The notes below the pieces were generated by a model. That model was not told the origin of the DNA, did no database searches, and was given only the letters and a program-made list of their open reading frames with translations. A program made the translations under genes and the position numbers. A stretch of 7,582 bases of DNA from positions 1-7,582 of the forward strand of contig JAMFRY010000273.1 in assembly GCA_026225015.1 (NCBI GenBank), given 5' to 3'. Numbering within the stretch: position 1 is the stretch's first letter; every line of letters begins with the position of its first letter. This document shows positions 5,770-7,582 of this stretch, in pieces. This DNA comes from Alphaproteobacteria bacterium (GTDB taxonomy: Bacteria > Pseudomonadota > Alphaproteobacteria > Acetobacterales > Acetobacteraceae).

Positions 5770-7377
5770 CGAGTTCTGCCGATTCTGCTTGCCGGATTGC
5801 TGCTCCTGGTTCCGCCAAGGGAGGCTGGCGCGCAGCAGGCTGCCTTGCCGGCGGGCGCACCACCGCAGATCATGCAGGACGTGAAATCCGGCGACTGGAC
5901 GGACGCATTGGCGCTGGCGCAGGCCACCGGCGACCCGCTATTGGTGAAGCTGGTGACGTTTTTTCAATTGCTCTGCCCCGGCGGCGGCACGGCCGACGAG
6001 ATTCAGAACTTTATCAACTCAAGCCCGGACTGGCCGGAACAGGGCCTGCTCCGTTTACGCGAGGCGCAGGCGGCCGGCACCTATACGCCAAGCCTAGGCC
6101 CTCCCGCGGACCCATTTCTGGCCCAGGTGCAAACCCTGCACGCCGAGGGCAACGATACTGATGCGGTTGCGGCATGGCGATCCCAGGCCAAAGCTGCGGC
6201 CGAGGCGGCAGCAGCAGATGCGCGGCCGCTATACTGGCCGGCCCAGGACCAGTTGGCGCGCGCCCTGCTTTCCGAAGGGGATGCGAAAGATGCCTATCAG
6301 GTCGTCATCGCCGTCGATCCGCCCAGCCAAGGTGCCAGCGGCCAACTCGCCGACCGCGATTTTCTTGCCGGTTTTTTGCTCCTGCGGTTTTTGAAGGACC
6401 CCAGCGATGCCGCCACCTGGTTTACCAACCTCGCCGCCGCCAGTAGCGCCGTCATCACCCAGGCGCGGGCCTATTACTGGCGGGCGCGAACCGAATCCGG
6501 CTTGGCCGCGCAGGCGGATTACGAACACGCCGCCCTGTATCCCGACACTTATTACGGCCAGCTTGCCGCTTTGGCCCTGGGTGATAACCCCGGTGCCTTG
6601 GCCGCGCGCATCGTGAACATGCCGGAGCCAGGATTCTCCGCGCAGGATGCGCTGGATTTCGCCGTGATGGAACTACCCCGCGCGGCGGCGCTGCTGACGC
6701 AAATGCAGGATCCGGATGACGCGCAGATTTTCCTCAACCGGCTGGGCCAGGTCGCCGCCGATGACCGCAACCGCGCATTGGCGGCGAAACTTGCCCTCGG
6801 GCTGGGCTATCCGCAAAGTGCGGTTGCCATCGCCCGCAGCGCCGGCATCGCCGGGCAGATGCTGATCCGCGAGGGTTGGCCGATGCCGGTCGATCCGCCT
6901 TCCGGCCTGGAGCCCGCCATCGCCTATGGCGTCATGCGGCAGGAAAGCAGTTTCAATGCGAGCGCGGTCAGCGGCGCCGGCGCGGTCGGGCTGATGCAGT
7001 TGATGCCGGAGACGGCGCGCCGCACCGCCGCCAAGAACGGCATTCCCTTCGGCGGCGATCTGACCGACCCGCAGACCAACATGACGCTGGGCAGCGCCTA
7101 TTTTAACGGCCTGCTGCAGAGCTTCGGCAACTGCCTGCCGCTGGCGATCGCCGCCTATAATGCGGGTCCCAGCAATGTCGCGGCCTGGCTGGCCGAGAAT
7201 GGCGACCCGGAAATGGGCGCCGCCGCCGGCGGCGCCGATCTCGTCGATTGGGTGGAGGAGATACCATTCTCCGAGACCCGTAACTATGTACAGCGGGTGA
7301 CCGAGAGCATCGTCATCTACCGCGCCTTGCAAACCGGACAGGCGACAAGCCCACTTGAGCCTTGGCTGCAATCTTAG
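5767..7377 (+). CDS. slt: Soluble lytic murein transglycosylase (Slt family, GH23), periplasmic
   Basis: Cleaves the MurNAc-GlcNAc bond of peptidoglycan with formation of 1,6-anhydro ends, for wall turnover and remodelling. The 536-residue protein starts with a Sec-type signal (R2, hydrophobic core at about 4-16, likely cleavage near AGA-QQ at 22). A long alpha-helical, Ala-rich region follows, as in the Slt70 superhelix, including YYWRARTESGLAAQADYEHA (237-256, continuous) and YPDTYYGQLAAL. The catalytic domain is at about 380-525: MRQESSFN with catalytic E393, GAVGLMQLMPETAR (405-418), AYNAGPSNV (463-471) and ETRNYVQRV (503-511). A TGA two codons upstream (5761-5763) rules out an earlier start. 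GAGG (5762-5765) lies only 1 nt before the ATG, an unusually short spacing. pgpA follows 11 bp downstream. Confidence 0.94.
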   Translation: MRVLPILLAGLLLLVPPREAGAQQAALPAGAPPQIMQDVKSGDWTDALALAQATGDPLLVKLVTFFQLLCPGGGTADEIQNFINSSPDWPEQGLLRLREAQAAGTYTPSLGPPADPFLAQVQTLHAEGNDTDAVAAWRSQAKAAAEAAAADARPLYWPAQDQLARALLSEGDAKDAYQVVIAVDPPSQGASGQLADRDFLAGFLLLRFLKDPSDAATWFTNLAAASSAVITQARAYYWRARTESGLAAQADYEHAALYPDTYYGQLAALALGDNPGALAARIVNMPEPGFSAQDALDFAVMELPRAAALLTQMQDPDDAQIFLNRLGQVAADDRNRALAAKLALGLGYPQSAVAIARSAGIAGQMLIREGWPMPVDPPSGLEPAIAYGVMRQESSFNASAVSGAGAVGLMQLMPETARRTAAKNGIPFGGDLTDPQTNMTLGSAYFNGLLQSFGNCLPLAIAAYNAGPSNVAAWLAENGDPEMGAAAGGADLVDWVEEIPFSETRNYVQRVTESIVIYRALQTGQATSPLEPWLQS

Positions 7378-7388
7378 GGGAGTTGCGC

Positions 7389-7582
7389 ATGGATATGCCG
7401 AGATTCATCGCCAGCGGCGGCGGCGCCGGCTTCGCGCCGGTCGCGCCCGGCACGTTCGGCTCGCTGGTGGGTCTCGTGCTTGGCGCCGCATTGCTCTATT
7501 TCGGCCATGGCCCGCTATTGCTCTGCACATTGCTGGTCAGCGCCGCCGGCATCTGGGCCATCGGAAAGGTTGGCGGCGCCGA
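7389..7582 (+). CDS. pgpA: Phosphatidylglycerophosphatase A, N-terminal part (cut by window)
   Basis: Dephosphorylates phosphatidylglycerophosphate to phosphatidylglycerol in the inner membrane. Only the first 64 codons are present; the frame is open to the right edge. The N-terminal family signature is clear: RFIASGGGAGFAPVAPGTFG (residues 5-24), followed by SLVGLVLG. A hydrophobic stretch then reaches to about residue 60 (LLYFGHGPLLLCTLLVSAAG, 36-55), fitting the membrane-spanning helices of PgpA. The ATG at 7389 has GGGGAG (7377-7382) 6 nt upstream, which is well placed. A second ATG at 7395 is in frame but further than ideal. The 11-bp gap to the lytic transglycosylase gene indicates one transcript. 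The catalytic region cannot be checked here. Confidence 0.88.
   Translation, partial: MDMPRFIASGGGAGFAPVAPGTFGSLVGLVLGAALLYFGHGPLLLCTLLVSAAGIWAIGKVGGA

Noticed and set aside
6673..7371. A 232-codon minus-strand open frame opposite the lytic transglycosylase domain
   Set aside because: Antisense shadow of a GH23 domain with an intact catalytic motif. No family signature of its own.

Overview
The window is GC-rich chromosomal DNA from an alphaproteobacterium. The best guess is the Acetobacteraceae/Rhodospirillales side, from the gene content (folK, rpoZ and a single bifunctional stringent-response gene in a row), the long acidic omega subunit and the codon use. The exact genus cannot be read from the sequence. 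No rRNA, tRNA, CRISPR array, transposase, integrase or phage gene is visible, and coding density is high. This is a housekeeping block, and I do not see a convincing new multi-gene system in it.

Layout, left to right. (1) Positions 1-2651, minus strand: folK (folate synthesis), rpoZ (RNA polymerase omega) and the first 537 codons of rsh (RelA/SpoT-family ppGpp synthetase/hydrolase), which runs off the left edge. rpoZ and rsh are 8 bp apart. A likely promoter lies in the roughly 100 bp folK-rpoZ gap. (2) Positions 2652-3454: a 161-bp divergent gap, then a family-5 type uracil-DNA glycosylase, the only plus-strand gene between two minus-strand clusters. (3) Positions 3455-3643: a convergent gap with two potential hairpins and no supported gene. 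(4) Positions 3644-5691, minus strand: dapA (lysine/diaminopimelate synthesis), smpB (trans-translation) and a cytosolic sulfite-oxidase-like molybdoenzyme. These are tightly packed and probably translationally coupled (1-nt overlap, then 9 bp). (5) Positions 5692-5766: a short divergent promoter region. (6) Positions 5767-7582, plus strand: a periplasmic soluble lytic murein transglycosylase and, 11 bp downstream, the start of pgpA (phosphatidylglycerophosphatase A), cut by the right edge.

How the genes relate: rpoZ and rsh form a functional pair, since omega supplies part of the ppGpp-binding site on RNA polymerase and Rsh makes and degrades ppGpp. dapA (diaminopimelate for peptidoglycan), the lytic transglycosylase and pgpA all serve the cell envelope. 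smpB and the glycosylase are quality-control functions for translation and DNA. The points most worth a second look are a four-unit pentapeptide repeat at the N-terminus of Rsh, a five-codon mini-ORF overlapping the folK start, the strand-inverted glycosylase, and a ribosome-binding site that sits too close to the transglycosylase start.
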